Below are positions 19,166 to 26,832 of a DNA stretch of 64,000 nucleotides, in pieces. The first letter of the stretch is position 1; each line of letters opens with the position of its first letter. The notes under the pieces are model-generated. The model had not been told where the DNA came from. It searched no databases and worked only from the letters and a program-made list of their open reading frames with translations. A program made the position numbers and the translations under genes. Origin of the DNA: CAYSGL01 sp964520985 (GTDB lineage: Bacteria > Pseudomonadota > Alphaproteobacteria > Micavibrionales > Micavibrionaceae). The DNA lies in NCBI GenBank assembly GCA_964520985.1, contig CAZFPB010000001.1:1240001-1304000 (forward strand), given 5' to 3'.

Positions 19166-19608
19166 TCAGAAGGGAACAGTTTATAACGTCTCATGTGAAT
19201 TTGTTGGTTTCTGTATTCAATTAATTTTGTTGTATATCCTTTTTCATTTTTATAGTTCCAACTTATCCAAGCATTCTCATTACCTTCAATAATTGATTGT
19301 GAGAGTTGGTTCAGAGTACGATAATTTTTGTTAGTATTTTTTAGCTTCCAACATCCCTTAGTCGCAGTTGCCGCGTAATTTTGACCTTTATAGTTTCGGA
19401 ATATCTCGAAACCTTCCGGGAAACGCACACCGTTTCGCGAGTCGATAAATCCTTCTTGCGGATTTTTTCTTTCCATATTTTGATGTTTGCCGTCAGCTTT
19501 CTCACCAAGCAAAATTCGTTCCAAAATATCATTTTCTGTTTCCTCTCCATCTTGTCTCAAAGCCCAAATAAGGGAGAAAACGCCTGTTGAAATGCTAATA
19601 TTTTTCAT
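19162..19608 (-). CDS. AT-rich small protein with RAMA/DUF2924-like motif
   Basis: This 148-residue soluble protein is much richer in A+T than both neighbours, with many Asn, Lys and Ile codons. The core FPEGFEIFRNYKGQNYAATA, then YRTLNQLSQSIIEG and WISWNYKNEKG, resembles small domains such as RAMA (restriction/adenine-methylase associated) or DUF2924, in which a YKG...Y strand precedes a helix and a final Trp-rich strand. The resemblance is by eye and weak. The stop codon shares TTAA with the ilvA stop. Composition and position suggest a transferred gene inserted in the oxidase locus. Confidence 0.6.
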   Translation of the reverse strand: MKNISISTGVFSLIWALRQDGEETENDILERILLGEKADGKHQNMERKNPQEGFIDSRNGVRFPEGFEIFRNYKGQNYAATATKGCWKLKNTNKNYRTLNQLSQSIIEGNENAWISWNYKNEKGYTTKLIEYRNQQIHMRRYKLFPSD

Positions 19609-19711
19609 AATATAATACCGTTTTCTATCTATTTAGACCTATATAGAGTAAATGTAGAGAGGTGTCAAAATTTATCTCTTCAAATTGATAGCTTTATGCT
19701 ACACCCCGCCC

Positions 19712-20605
19712 ATGAGCGATGACAGCCTTGCCATAGCACTGGAAGACACCAAAGTCGGCGATTATTTCGCGCTGCTGAAGCCGCGCGTCATGAGCCTTGT
19801 GGTTTTTACGGGCTTTGCCGGCATGTGGGTGGCACCGGGTTTGAGCGCGATGCATCCCGTGATCGCCTTCACCGCCATCTTGTGCCTGGCCATCGGCGCA
19901 GGCGCGGCAGGCGCGATCAACATGTGGTATGACCGCGATATCGATGCGATCATGAATCGCACCAAAACCCGCCCGATCCCCGCCGGAAAAATTCTCCCCG
20001 CAGAAGCGCTCACTTTCGGAATTATTCTCTCCGTCCTTTCAGTCATGCTGATGGGTCTGGCCGTCAACTGGATGGCGGCGGGCATTCTCGCCTTTGCCAA
20101 TTTCTTTTATGTGGTGATTTACACCATGTGGCTTAAACGCCGCACGCCGCAAAATATTGTGATCGGCGGCGCGGCAGGCGCGTTTCCGCCGATGATCGGC
20201 TGGGCGGCTGTGACGGGCGATATCACCTGGGCGTCGCTCTCGCTGTTCGCCATTATCTTTTTCTGGACGCCGCCGCATTTCTGGGCGCTGTCCTTATTCG
20301 CCAACGAAGATTACAAGCGTGCCAATGTGCCGATGCTGCCCGTCGTCTGCGGCGAAAAAACCACCAAGATCCAGATGATCCTTTACTGCATCATCCTCGT
20401 GCCGCTGGCGATTGCGCCTTACTGGCTGGGCGCCGCCGGAATCGGCTATGGCATAACCGCCTTTGTCCTAAGCGTCTTCTTTTTATATACCTCTTTGCGG
20501 GTATTGCTGGACAACGGCTTAAAAAGCGCCAAATTGATGTTTGGATATTCCGTGTTTTATTTATTCGCCCTGTTTTTAGGATTGATGATCGATGCCGCTC
20601 AGTGA
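19712..20605 (+). CDS. ctaB: protohaem IX farnesyltransferase (haem O synthase)
   Basis: CtaB adds a farnesyl group to haem b, giving haem O, the precursor of the haem A used by cytochrome oxidase. The 297-residue UbiA-superfamily membrane protein has about nine helices. The first Asp-rich motif is NMWYDRDIDAIMNRTKTRP (from residue 70), with TPPHFWALSLFANEDYKRA later. I chose ATG 19712 (MSDDSLAIALED); the frame extends to a TTG at 19685 with no ribosome-binding site. It overlaps the next small gene by 14 bases and starts the assembly operon running to SURF1. Confidence 0.95.
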   Translation: MSDDSLAIALEDTKVGDYFALLKPRVMSLVVFTGFAGMWVAPGLSAMHPVIAFTAILCLAIGAGAAGAINMWYDRDIDAIMNRTKTRPIPAGKILPAEALTFGIILSVLSVMLMGLAVNWMAAGILAFANFFYVVIYTMWLKRRTPQNIVIGGAAGAFPPMIGWAAVTGDITWASLSLFAIIFFWTPPHFWALSLFANEDYKRANVPMLPVVCGEKTTKIQMILYCIILVPLAIAPYWLGAAGIGYGITAFVLSVFFLYTSLRVLLDNGLKSAKLMFGYSVFYLFALFLGLMIDAAQ

Positions 20606-20711
20606 CCTGCATAAAAAGAAGAAAATCAAAAACTTTATCTTTCTCGGGATGATCTTCGCGTGGATCGTGCTGATCTGGACCATCACCATGGTCAAGATGG
20701 CCAATGCCTGA
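20592..20711 (+). CDS. CoxF-like 39-residue membrane protein
   Basis: A short frame starts inside the end of ctaB and overlaps the next gene by eight bases. Its product begins MPLSDLHKKKKIKNF and has one hydrophobic helix (about residues 14-34) ending MVKMANA. Alphaproteobacterial oxidase operons usually carry such a small basic single-pass protein (CoxF) exactly between ctaB and ctaG. Position, size and topology therefore support the call even though so short a sequence cannot prove homology. It probably assists oxidase assembly. Confidence 0.7.
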   Translation: MPLSDLHKKKKIKNFIFLGMIFAWIVLIWTITMVKMANA

Positions 20712-21477
20712 GTACGCGCTGTATAAACCGTCCTGCGTCCTGATCACAGGGGCGAGCGGTGATTTCGGCAAGGCGTTCGCGCGCCGCTTCAGCGCTCTTG
20801 GCTGTAAGTTGATTTTGCATGGGCGTGATGCGCAAAAAATAGCGGCTCTGCAACAAGAACTGGGCGGCACTACTCTTCCCCTCATTTTTGATATCACTGA
20901 CAAAGACGCGATGAAAAAAGCGCTGGGCGGTATTCCAGACGATTTTAAGAATATCGATCTGCTGATCAATAATGCGGGCCTCGCACTCGGCCTCGACAAA
21001 GCCTACGAAGCCAATCTCGAAGACTGGGAGCAGATGGTCAATGTCGATGTGCTCGGCCTGATCCGCATGACACGTTTTATCATCGAAGGCATGGCGGCAT
21101 GTAAAAAGGGCCATATCATCAATATCGGCTCGACGGCAGGCACCTATCCTTACGCAGGCGGCAATGTCTATGGCGCGGCCAAAGCGTTCGTCAAACAATT
21201 CAGCCTTTCGCTGCGCTCCGATTTACAAGGCACCAACATCCGTGTCACCAACATGGAGCCGGCGCAGGTGGAAACGCAATTCTCGAGCGTACGTTTTAAA
21301 GGCGATGAAGCGCGCGCGGCCAGCGTTTACGCCAACACGCAATCTCTTACAGCAGAGGACGTGGCCGAAGCCGTGACCTGGGCTGCGACTCTGCCGCCGC
21401 ATGTGAATGTGAACCGCCTCGAGCTGATGCCCACCATGCAATATTTTGCGGGCCTTGCGATGGAGCGTCATGGATAA
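20704..21477 (+). CDS. short-chain dehydrogenase/reductase (YdfG-like)
   Basis: This 257-residue classical SDR has the nucleotide motif TGASGDFG at residues 15-22, NNAGLA at 89-94, and the catalytic triad Ser143, Tyr156 and Lys160 (VYGAAK). The segment ATLPPHVNVNRLELMPTMQ near the C-terminus is typical of YdfG-like NADP-dependent hydroxy-acid dehydrogenases. It overlaps both the CoxF-like gene and ctaG by eight bases, so it is translated as part of the oxidase assembly operon. An SDR is not a standard member of that operon; its substrate and any link to haem or copper assembly are unknown. Confidence 0.9.
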   Translation: MPEYALYKPSCVLITGASGDFGKAFARRFSALGCKLILHGRDAQKIAALQQELGGTTLPLIFDITDKDAMKKALGGIPDDFKNIDLLINNAGLALGLDKAYEANLEDWEQMVNVDVLGLIRMTRFIIEGMAACKKGHIINIGSTAGTYPYAGGNVYGAAKAFVKQFSLSLRSDLQGTNIRVTNMEPAQVETQFSSVRFKGDEARAASVYANTQSLTAEDVAEAVTWAATLPPHVNVNRLELMPTMQYFAGLAMERHG

Positions 21478-22039
21478 GAACACCAAAACGCTGATTGTTA
21501 TTCTGTGCGTGGTCGCTTTCATGGTGGGACTAGCCTTTGCGTCTGTTCCGCTTTATCGCATGTTCTGCCAGATCACCGGCTTTGGCGGCACGACCATGCG
21601 GGCCGATGCGCCGCCGCCGACGGGCGAAATTCTCGATCGTGAGATTACCATCCAGTTCAACGCCGATACCGCGCCAACCCTGCCGTGGACCTTCAAGCCC
21701 GATCAGCACGAGATTACCGTCAAAATCGGCCAGCAAGGTCTGGTTTCGTACCTCGCCAAGAACAAGTTGCAGAAACCGACTACCGGCACAGCCGTTTACA
21801 ACGTCGCGCCAGCCAAAGCCGGGAAGTATTTCCACAAGATCCAGTGTTTTTGTTTCGATGAACAAACCCTCACCCCGGGGCAGGAAATGCATATGCCGGT
21901 CGTATTTTACGTAGACCCGGCCTTGGCCAAGGACCGCAACATGGATGACGTTCAATCGATCACCTTGTCCTACACGTTTTTCCCGGCCGAAAGCACCGAG
22001 CTTGATAAGGCTTTAGAAGCGTTTTACAATGCGCCGTAA
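21470..22039 (+). CDS. ctaG: cytochrome c oxidase assembly protein CtaG (Cox11)
   Basis: Cox11 delivers copper to the CuB site of oxidase subunit I. The 189-residue protein has one N-terminal membrane helix (about residues 6-27) followed by SVPLYRMFCQITGFGGT and a periplasmic domain with the copper-binding Cys126/Cys128 pair in IQCFCFDEQTL. It ends in ITLSYTFFPA, as the family does. The start at 21470 overlaps the SDR stop. A 46-base gap separates it from coxC. Confidence 0.96.
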   Translation: MDKNTKTLIVILCVVAFMVGLAFASVPLYRMFCQITGFGGTTMRADAPPPTGEILDREITIQFNADTAPTLPWTFKPDQHEITVKIGQQGLVSYLAKNKLQKPTTGTAVYNVAPAKAGKYFHKIQCFCFDEQTLTPGQEMHMPVVFYVDPALAKDRNMDDVQSITLSYTFFPAESTELDKALEAFYNAP

Positions 22040-22085
22040 CCTGCTATAAGCGGGGCGTCATTTTACCAATTTTCAGGATTTTATC

Positions 22086-22964
22086 ATGGCTGACCACGTC
22101 GAATACGGCTCCACCGGCAAACCGCACCCCTACCACCTTGTCCGCCCCAGCATCTGGCCACTGGCCGGCTCTCTGGCCGCAGGCTTATTGGCGCTGTGCA
22201 TGGTGTTGTTCATGCATGACGTGAAAATCGGCGCCATGGCAATCGGCCTGAAAGGCGTGGCCGTCGGTCTGATGGCGGTGCTTGCCGTGATGTTCTTCTG
22301 GTGGCGCGATATTATTTTCGAAAGCATCAGAGAACACGTGCACAACAAAGTCACCGAAGTGGGCTTACGTTTCGGCATGGCGTTGTTCATCGCATCGGAA
22401 GTGATGTTCTTTGTCGCGTTTTTCTGGGCGTTCTTCGATTCAAGCCTCTACCCGGCTGAAGCCCATCAATATCTGCGCGCCGAACACACAGGCGGTATGT
22501 GGCCGCCGGTTGGCACACACACCATTCCGGCGTTCGACCTGCCATTCCTGATGACGATGATCCTGCTGCTTTCCGGCTGCACGGTCACCTGGGCGCACCA
22601 TGCAATTCTCGAAGGCGACAAAAAGAACGGCGTGCTGGCCCTCGGCCTGACGGTTGGTCTCGGCGTCTTCTTCCTGTGCTTCCAGATGTATGAATATGTG
22701 CATGCAGCCTTCGGCTTCGAGAGCGGTATTTTTGCCTCGACCTTCTACATGGCAACGGGCTTCCACGGCTTCCACGTCTTTGTCGGGACGGTCTTCCTGT
22801 TCGTTTGCTGGATGCGCGCCCGTAAAAACCATTTCACGCCTGACCGTCATTTCGGCTTTGAAGCCGCTGCCTGGTACTGGCACTTCGTTGACGTCGTGTG
22901 GCTGTTCCTGTTCATCGCCATCTACTGGTGGGGCAGCATCGGCGGCACGGTAGCCGCGCATTAA
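22086..22964 (+). CDS. coxC: cytochrome c oxidase subunit III
   Basis: The 292-residue protein has seven membrane helices and the usual subunit III sequences: HPYHLVRPSIWPLAGS at the N-terminus, GMALFIASEVMFFVAFFWAFF with the conserved Glu, GFHGFHVFVGT, and AWYWHFVDVVWLFLFIAIYWWG at the C-terminus. It stabilises the oxidase during turnover. TAATG joins its stop to the start of the DUF983 gene, so the two are coupled. The order ctaG-coxC-DUF983-SURF1 is the standard alphaproteobacterial arrangement. Confidence 0.97.
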   Translation: MADHVEYGSTGKPHPYHLVRPSIWPLAGSLAAGLLALCMVLFMHDVKIGAMAIGLKGVAVGLMAVLAVMFFWWRDIIFESIREHVHNKVTEVGLRFGMALFIASEVMFFVAFFWAFFDSSLYPAEAHQYLRAEHTGGMWPPVGTHTIPAFDLPFLMTMILLLSGCTVTWAHHAILEGDKKNGVLALGLTVGLGVFFLCFQMYEYVHAAFGFESGIFASTFYMATGFHGFHVFVGTVFLFVCWMRARKNHFTPDRHFGFEAAAWYWHFVDVVWLFLFIAIYWWGSIGGTVAAH

Positions 22965-23326
22965 TGGCTTTTGATATAGCGCTCCTGAAAACCGCCTTGG
23001 CATGCAAATGCCCGAAATGCGGGGAAGGAGCGCTCTATCCTTCCACGTTCGATCTTCGTCTTGTGAACCACTGTCCTGTCTGCGGTCTTGATCTCGCCAA
23101 AAACGATTCCGCAGACGGCCCTGCCGTTTTCCTGATTTTTATTCTGGGCTTTTTTCTGGTGCCGCTGGCGCTGCTCACCGATCATCTGTTCAGCCCGCCC
23201 TTGTGGGTACATGTGGTGTTGTGGGGCGTTGTCGGGCTTGGCATCATCTTTGCGTTACTGAAGCCGCTCAAAGCCTATATCATCGCCCTGCAATACAAAC
23301 ACCGCCCGTGGGATCTCAGCGCATGA
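22964..23326 (+). CDS. DUF983 zinc-ribbon membrane protein
   Basis: The 120-residue protein has two Cys pairs, CPKCGEGALYPS near residue 17 and CPVCGLDL near residue 38, that would form a zinc ribbon. Two membrane helices follow and then a short basic C-terminus. DUF983 proteins regularly sit between coxC and SURF1 in alphaproteobacteria, which suggests a role in oxidase assembly, though the biochemistry is unknown. Both ends overlap neighbouring genes (TAATG and ATGA). Confidence 0.9.
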   Translation: MAFDIALLKTALACKCPKCGEGALYPSTFDLRLVNHCPVCGLDLAKNDSADGPAVFLIFILGFFLVPLALLTDHLFSPPLWVHVVLWGVVGLGIIFALLKPLKAYIIALQYKHRPWDLSA

Positions 23327-24018
23327 AACGTCTCGCCGCTCTTTTGCTGTTCATGATCGGCCTCTCGACTCTCGTGGCGCTCGGCACATGGCAGTACCAG
23401 CGCCTGCAATGGAAGAATGCGATCATTGCCGATCTCAACAGCCAATATGATTTCCTGCCGCAGAAAAGCAGCGTGCTGACTCTCTCCAAAATGGAGCAGG
23501 CTTTAAGCGAACAGGAACGCCCCTTTATCGTCGATAAAGCCAGCGGAAAATTCCTGCGCGATAAAGTTGTTTTTGTCGGCCCGTCTTCGCGCAACACCGT
23601 TAGCGGCTATGATGTGATTGCGCCGTTGATCATTGATGACGGCACGCTGCTCGTTCACCTCGGCTGGGTGAAGGAAGAGGATCGCCGCGTCTTACCGCTA
23701 CCGCGCGGCACGGTCATGATCAATGGCGTGGCGCGTCTGCCGGATTATTCCTCGTTTACGTCGAAGAACAGCCCGGCCAATGAATTGTGGTTTCAAACCG
23801 ACATTCAGCAGATCGCGCAGGCGCGCGGACTCAACAATATTGCGCCGCTGGTGTTCTATGCCAACGAGACCAGCCCGAGCATTGCGGGCATCGATATGCC
23901 AGCAGAGCGCTGGCTGCCGCGTAACAAACACTTTCAATATATGATGTTCTGGTTCGGGATGGCGGGTGCGTGGATCATCGTCTTCACGCTGGCGTACCGC
24001 CGCTACCGGCAGGGATAA
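23323..24018 (+). CDS. SURF1 family oxidase assembly protein
   Basis: SURF1 proteins aid insertion of haem A into oxidase subunit I. This 231-residue protein shows the standard layout: an N-terminal membrane helix ending GTWQYQRLQWK, a periplasmic domain with GYDVIAPLIIDDGTLLVHLGWV, and a C-terminal helix (NKHFQYMMFWFGMAGAWIIVF). The start overlaps the DUF983 stop. Its last 16 bases overlap the convergent Rap1a-like gene, closing the cta operon without a recognisable terminator. Confidence 0.95.
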   Translation: MKRLAALLLFMIGLSTLVALGTWQYQRLQWKNAIIADLNSQYDFLPQKSSVLTLSKMEQALSEQERPFIVDKASGKFLRDKVVFVGPSSRNTVSGYDVIAPLIIDDGTLLVHLGWVKEEDRRVLPLPRGTVMINGVARLPDYSSFTSKNSPANELWFQTDIQQIAQARGLNNIAPLVFYANETSPSIAGIDMPAERWLPRNKHFQYMMFWFGMAGAWIIVFTLAYRRYRQG

Positions 24019-24338
24019 AAGCGCGCGAAAGTTTCCGCCGTCATGGTCGTGGCGTTCTGCGCCGGATCGCCGCCTTGTTCCTGCATCTGAATCTGTATCA
24101 GCTCCATCAATTGCTGGCTGCCGACCGGGCCGAGATTACACACTGTGTAACCGGACAATGCTTGCTGTTTAATCAGATCAGCAATGGCGGTGACATAGCC
24201 TGCACAAAAACCGGCATCGACATCATACTGGCCCTGACAATAAGCCTTGAGTTGTCCGGCGCTGACGCCCTGCTCGCCCGCCTGCGCGGGAAGCGCCGTC
24301 AGCAGAATCAGGATAAAGAGCGGTATAAAGCGAATCAT
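24003..24338 (-). CDS. secreted Rap1a/Tai-like protein
   Basis: The 111-residue protein has a signal peptide (MIRFIPLFILILLTALPAQA) and a small domain with four cysteines arranged as YCQG, FCAGYVTAI, VCNLGP and FYPC. This spacing and the final PC resemble the Rap1a/Tai fold, named for immunity to type VI amidase effectors but widely found in orphan periplasmic proteins. No effector gene is nearby, so an immunity role is not supported. I chose ATG 24338 over the longer frame because it starts the signal peptide directly. It overlaps the SURF1 end by 16 bases. Confidence 0.72.
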   Translation of the reverse strand: MIRFIPLFILILLTALPAQAGEQGVSAGQLKAYCQGQYDVDAGFCAGYVTAIADLIKQQALSGYTVCNLGPVGSQQLMELIQIQMQEQGGDPAQNATTMTAETFARFYPCR

Positions 24339-24410
24339 TCTTTCAGTGTACGGCACAGATACTTCTCTGCAATCGCACCGCACCGATGATCCTCAGCCTA
24401 TCCACGCCAT

Positions 24411-24437
24411 AAAAAAAGACGCCCGCAGGCGTCCTTT
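24411..24437 (-). terminator. rho-independent terminator after the M23 peptidase gene
   Basis: On the minus strand GGACGCC pairs with GGGCGTC around a TGC loop and is followed by seven T residues. It lies 22 bases past the stop codon of the peptidase gene. Confidence 0.8.
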
Positions 24438-24458
24438 TCAAAAATCTTTGGATAGAGC

Positions 24459-25967
24459 CTAGTTGGCGCCATCGCCGCTGAAGAACGAGGCAAGGTCGAC
24501 ACCGTTCGCCAGCTTGGCGTACCGCATGTCATGCTCGCGCATCTGGGCTTTGAATTGTTTCAGCTCGCCGCCAGCCAGTTCCTGGCCGGTTGGGAGGTTG
24601 ACCGAACGTGGATTAACCTGTTTGCCGCCGACAAGGACTTCATAGTGCAGGTGCGGGCCGGTGGAACGGCCGGTCGTGCCGACATAGCCGATAACTTCAC
24701 CTTGCTTCACGCGCTCACCGTTTTTCACGGCGATACGGCTCATGTGGGCATAGGCGGTTTTGAGAGAATTATTGTGGCGGATACGGACATAGTTACCGTA
24801 GGAGCTGAAGCGCGACGCATATTCCACCGTGCCATCGCCAGCCGCATAGATCGGCGTACCGGTGGACGCGGCGAAGTCGACGCCTTTGTGCATTTTACCG
24901 TAGCCTAGAACCGGGTGGCGGCGCATACCGAAACCGGAAGACAGGCGCGCACCATTGATCGGTGTTTTCATCAGCGTGCGTTTGATCGAGCGGCCATCAG
25001 GACCGAAATAGTCGCTGCTGCCATCTTTCATCTTGAAGCGGTAGAGCGGAATTTCGCGGCCGCTTAAGACCAGCTTGGCGTAGAGCACTTCACCGGCTTT
25101 GGCGACGTAGCCATCATCGGTCTGGTAATTGTCGTACATGATCTCGAGGGAGTCGCCTTCGCGGATATCGCGCTGGAAGTCGATGTTCCAGGAATAGATC
25201 TTGATCGCTTCATTGACGACCGATTGCGGGATGCCCGCTTTTTCTGCCGCACCCGAGAGTGAGTTTTTAATCACGGCCTTCTTGGCGCTGATCACCTGCT
25301 CCACGTCTTTTTCAATCAGACCTGCGCGGTAGCCGGCATCGATTTTTTCAACGTTGACGGTTTTGATCGGGTCCATCTCGATGCGCATGGCCGCGAACTG
25401 CAGCTTACCTTCTTCATCGGGAACGAAATGCATGGAAACGTCCTGACCGACCTTCAGGCGGCGCGGATCGAAATGTTCTTTTAAGGCTGCAATGACTTCA
25501 TGGGAATCTTCGGACGGCACACCGGCCTTTTCCATCACAGAACCCAGTGCATCGCCTTTTTCAACGGTGACAATCTTGTCCGTCGGGCTTGGAATGGTCT
25601 CGGTCGCGGCAGACGCCAGCGAGAGCTGACCGTAGAGGCTACCATCGAGCATGCCCGAGATACCTTCATTGTCGTTTTCACCGCTGGCAGGAGAAATATC
25701 ATTCAGCGAGGCAACCTGCTGAGCGATGATCGCATGCGACCCGCCAGAGAAGGATACCATGGCCGGCAGGCTCACGCCGACAGCCAGACAAACGCTCGCC
25801 ACATAACGAACCCGCAGTTTGTTGCTGCGGGTCAAAAGCGTACGTTCACGGATGCCGACAAAGCCCGCCGCCTTCAGCAGCGTGCTCATCGAAACCTGCG
25901 CCGCCGAAGCTGCCGCTGTTTGAATTTTAAAAGAAGTAGTCCAGTTCGATTTTGTCTTACGACTCAT
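24459..25967 (-). CDS. M23 family murein endopeptidase (MepM-like)
   Basis: The 502-residue protein has an N-terminal cytoplasmic part, one membrane anchor (about residues 54-75) and a periplasmic region. That region begins with a LysM/OapA-like segment (KIVTVEKGDALGSVMEKAG) and ends in a LytM domain with zinc ligands His360 and Asp364 (HKGVD) and His439/His441 (HLHYEV). Such enzymes cut D,D-crosslinks in peptidoglycan to allow growth, or activate amidases. ATG 25967 is preferred to an upstream TTG. It is monocistronic with its own terminator and could also bind divisome partners. Confidence 0.92.
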   Translation of the reverse strand: MSRKTKSNWTTSFKIQTAAASAAQVSMSTLLKAAGFVGIRERTLLTRSNKLRVRYVASVCLAVGVSLPAMVSFSGGSHAIIAQQVASLNDISPASGENDNEGISGMLDGSLYGQLSLASAATETIPSPTDKIVTVEKGDALGSVMEKAGVPSEDSHEVIAALKEHFDPRRLKVGQDVSMHFVPDEEGKLQFAAMRIEMDPIKTVNVEKIDAGYRAGLIEKDVEQVISAKKAVIKNSLSGAAEKAGIPQSVVNEAIKIYSWNIDFQRDIREGDSLEIMYDNYQTDDGYVAKAGEVLYAKLVLSGREIPLYRFKMKDGSSDYFGPDGRSIKRTLMKTPINGARLSSGFGMRRHPVLGYGKMHKGVDFAASTGTPIYAAGDGTVEYASRFSSYGNYVRIRHNNSLKTAYAHMSRIAVKNGERVKQGEVIGYVGTTGRSTGPHLHYEVLVGGKQVNPRSVNLPTGQELAGGELKQFKAQMREHDMRYAKLANGVDLASFFSGDGAN

Positions 25968-26177
25968 CACATCACCCAAACCGCAATGAAGCAGTTTTCT
26001 CAGTCCTTATGTCTGATATTGAAGAATACAGCGGAATTGTTCGTCGCGTTTTTTCCTTGGTAAGCGTTATCGCTCTTGAGTACAGGGATAGCACAGGGTT
26101 TTAAGGAATCCAACCCCCCGCAGATCTTATCAACACCCAATTGGTTAAAGGAAAAAAAGCTCATTATTTACAGGGCG

Positions 26178-26708
26178 TTAAACGCCGCACTCCGTTGTGA
26201 TTGCGTCATACGCCTTGGTCGATCCGCTCAAAGAAAACGTATCGGTTGTCGAAGTTCCGCGGGTCGAAACCCCTTTAATTACCATATTCGTGCCAGTCTT
26301 GATCGACTCGATAATCGCGTTGTCCTGACCGCTATCCGGCGCCCAGGCCATATCATCTTGTGTAAAGAGGCTGAAAGAGCGGCCATCAATGGTGAGGTTT
26401 GCTTCACTGTTGGGCTTGTAGCCATAGCCTGTGGCGTAGCTGAAGACGTTCTTGCTACCTTCTGCCGGACGGTGCGTGATCAGCGCGAATACATCGCCGC
26501 GCGACTCATACTTGCCTTGAGAGTTTTTCGGCTTAGCTGCCATGTAACAGACTTTGTTGTTGTTCTCGAGGAACACATAAGCAGACCACGCGCCGAAGTT
26601 GCCCAGCAAGCGTGGCTCGGACGCATGCGCCGTGCCGCTCATCATAGAAAAGCCGATTGCCAAAGCCGTTAGCAGTAACGGTGTGCGTGTCATGGTGAAG
26701 TGCCCCAT
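26178..26708 (-). CDS. invasion-associated locus B (IalB) family protein
   Basis: The protein is 176 residues (171 if translation begins at the second ATG, 26693, which has GGGG at a better distance). It has a signal peptide and a domain with W-S-A-Y, KVCYMAAKPKNSQGKY, RGDVFALITHRP and a C-terminal RGTSTTDTFSLSGSTKAYDAI ending in a Cys. This is the IalB pattern common in alphaproteobacteria, named from Bartonella but present in many free-living species. One disulfide between the two cysteines is likely. The exact periplasmic role is unknown. Confidence 0.85.
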   Translation of the reverse strand: MGHFTMTRTPLLLTALAIGFSMMSGTAHASEPRLLGNFGAWSAYVFLENNNKVCYMAAKPKNSQGKYESRGDVFALITHRPAEGSKNVFSYATGYGYKPNSEANLTIDGRSFSLFTQDDMAWAPDSGQDNAIIESIKTGTNMVIKGVSTRGTSTTDTFSLSGSTKAYDAITTECGV

Positions 26709-26832
26709 AGTCCCTAAAGTCGGTAACGCGTGTCAGATCAGATAAATCGCCTGATAATGTGGCGTAAATATGATGAAGACCCTACCGTTTCAGGATAGCC
26801 CACAGCCCTTAATTAACCAATAATTTTTGTGG

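Noticed and set aside
24003..24338. Type VI immunity function for the Rap1a-like protein
   Set aside because: No amidase effector or type VI gene is nearby, and many orphan relatives have the same fold.
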